Source: a virus. Taken from it: a DNA stretch of 54,306 bases. Within the stretch, counting starts at the first letter, position 1. The number at the start of each line of letters is the position of its first letter. The stretch spans positions 1 to 54,306 of the IMG/VR virus record IMGVR_UViG_3300042673_001525; one strand, given 5' to 3'. The notes beneath the pieces were generated by a model. The model did not search any database, was not told where the DNA came from, and was given only the letters and a program-made list of their open reading frames with translations. A program made the position numbers and the translations under genes. This document shows positions 53,957-54,306 of the stretch, one piece after another.

Positions 53957-54306
53957 ATGAACAGAAGAAGTCTTATTAAATCTTTGTTGCCAATAACGGC
54001 TGGGTTTTTACTTTTTAAGAACGTATATGGTGAGCATGAATCATACCTTTACAAAGGTAAAAAACTTATTGTTGTACCATCAGATACTCTTTATAATATC
54101 TGTCAGAAGAAAAAAGAACCGAAGTTTCTTCCTAAATTTCAATCTAATGATAGTATCATAGACGAAATGAAAATCTTTGTTGATATGTGCAAAGAGTATA
54201 ACCAGAAACTTGGATATGAAGTATATGGCTGTGTTCATAAAGACGGGAATTATTCGGTAGTCTCATTCATTGATTCACATATTAATGATAACATTTTTAT
54301 CTATCT
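53957..54306 (+). CDS. Exported protein with Tat-like signal, 3' end outside the window (partial)
   Basis: At least 116 residues, TAGGAGAAAAGAA before ATG. The N-terminus MNRRSLIKSLLPITAGFLLF is a twin-arginine-type signal (RRSLIK then a hydrophobic stretch). The rest has charged alpha/beta segments (DEMKIFVDMCKEYNQKLGYEVYGCVHKDGNYSVVSFID). It may act in the host envelope, for example in lysis or exclusion; no family recognised. Confidence 0.65.
   Translation, partial: MNRRSLIKSLLPITAGFLLFKNVYGEHESYLYKGKKLIVVPSDTLYNICQKKKEPKFLPKFQSNDSIIDEMKIFVDMCKEYNQKLGYEVYGCVHKDGNYSVVSFIDSHINDNIFIY

Overview
This window is part of a large tailed-phage genome, probably a siphovirus-like phage of a bacterium. 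It is moderately AT-rich and densely coding, and almost every gene is phage-like. The left part (about 1-35057) is one long, mostly minus-strand block of virion genes in the classical order: a sigma-factor-like protein, HTH protein, HNH and ERCC4 nucleases, large terminase, portal, protease-scaffold, decoration-like protein, major capsid protein, four neck or completion proteins, tail tube, three short pre-tape-measure genes, a 4189-residue tape measure protein, then distal tail proteins running off the left edge. One tail-tube gene and no recognisable sheath suggest a long non-contractile tail, but the genome continues on both sides. The host cannot be named from the sequence. Consensus sigma70-type promoters, Shine-Dalgarno sites and a Tat-like signal point to an ordinary bacterial host.

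The two arms diverge from about 35058-35138. There, a consensus minus-strand promoter, a candidate plus-strand -10 box and a GTACTA/TAGTAC inverted repeat overlap, and a 74-residue putative DNA-binding protein is the first plus-strand gene. The first substantial minus-strand product is the sigma-like factor, which suggests a cascade: host-type promoter, then sigma-like factor, then late genes (inference).

The right part (35139-54306) is plus-strand accessory DNA: more than 50 mostly tiny genes, eight recognisable tRNAs, two tRNA-like elements and several structured non-coding stretches. Recognisable products are a ribosomal L7/L12 C-terminal-domain-like protein, a gp88-like cysteine-rich protein, a phosphoribosyltransferase, a DUF932 protein, several zinc-ribbon mini-proteins, very acidic mini-proteins and a paralogous family of about 80-residue beta-rich proteins.

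The most striking feature is a dispersed regulatory system. Thirteen times a pair of 15-bp palindromes (consensus CTGCCAAAATGGCAG), 29 bp apart (30 in one copy) around a GC-rich CGCGGCCG-like core, sits just after a gene and usually 14-90 bp upstream of a promoter TTGACA-N16/17-TAKAAT whose spacer carries CCGATA. A second repeat of about 40 nt (a small hairpin, a TTTG box, then TAGTCAGCGA) occurs eight times, several of them directly 3' of tRNA genes or structured RNAs. Short C5/G5 hairpins and an AGCAAATATCRTGCCAAA element add further layers near 35.5-38.9 kb. At least three genes appear to start exactly at the predicted transcription start (leaderless mRNAs). Together these look like a modular promoter/insulator cassette system for many short transcription units.

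The other main point is the tape measure protein. Residues of about 600-2050 carry inserted modules, including a HAD-phosphatase-like domain (DxDxT, TARP, K, DD) and a zincin-like HExGH metallopeptidase, separated by repeated glycine-rich linkers.
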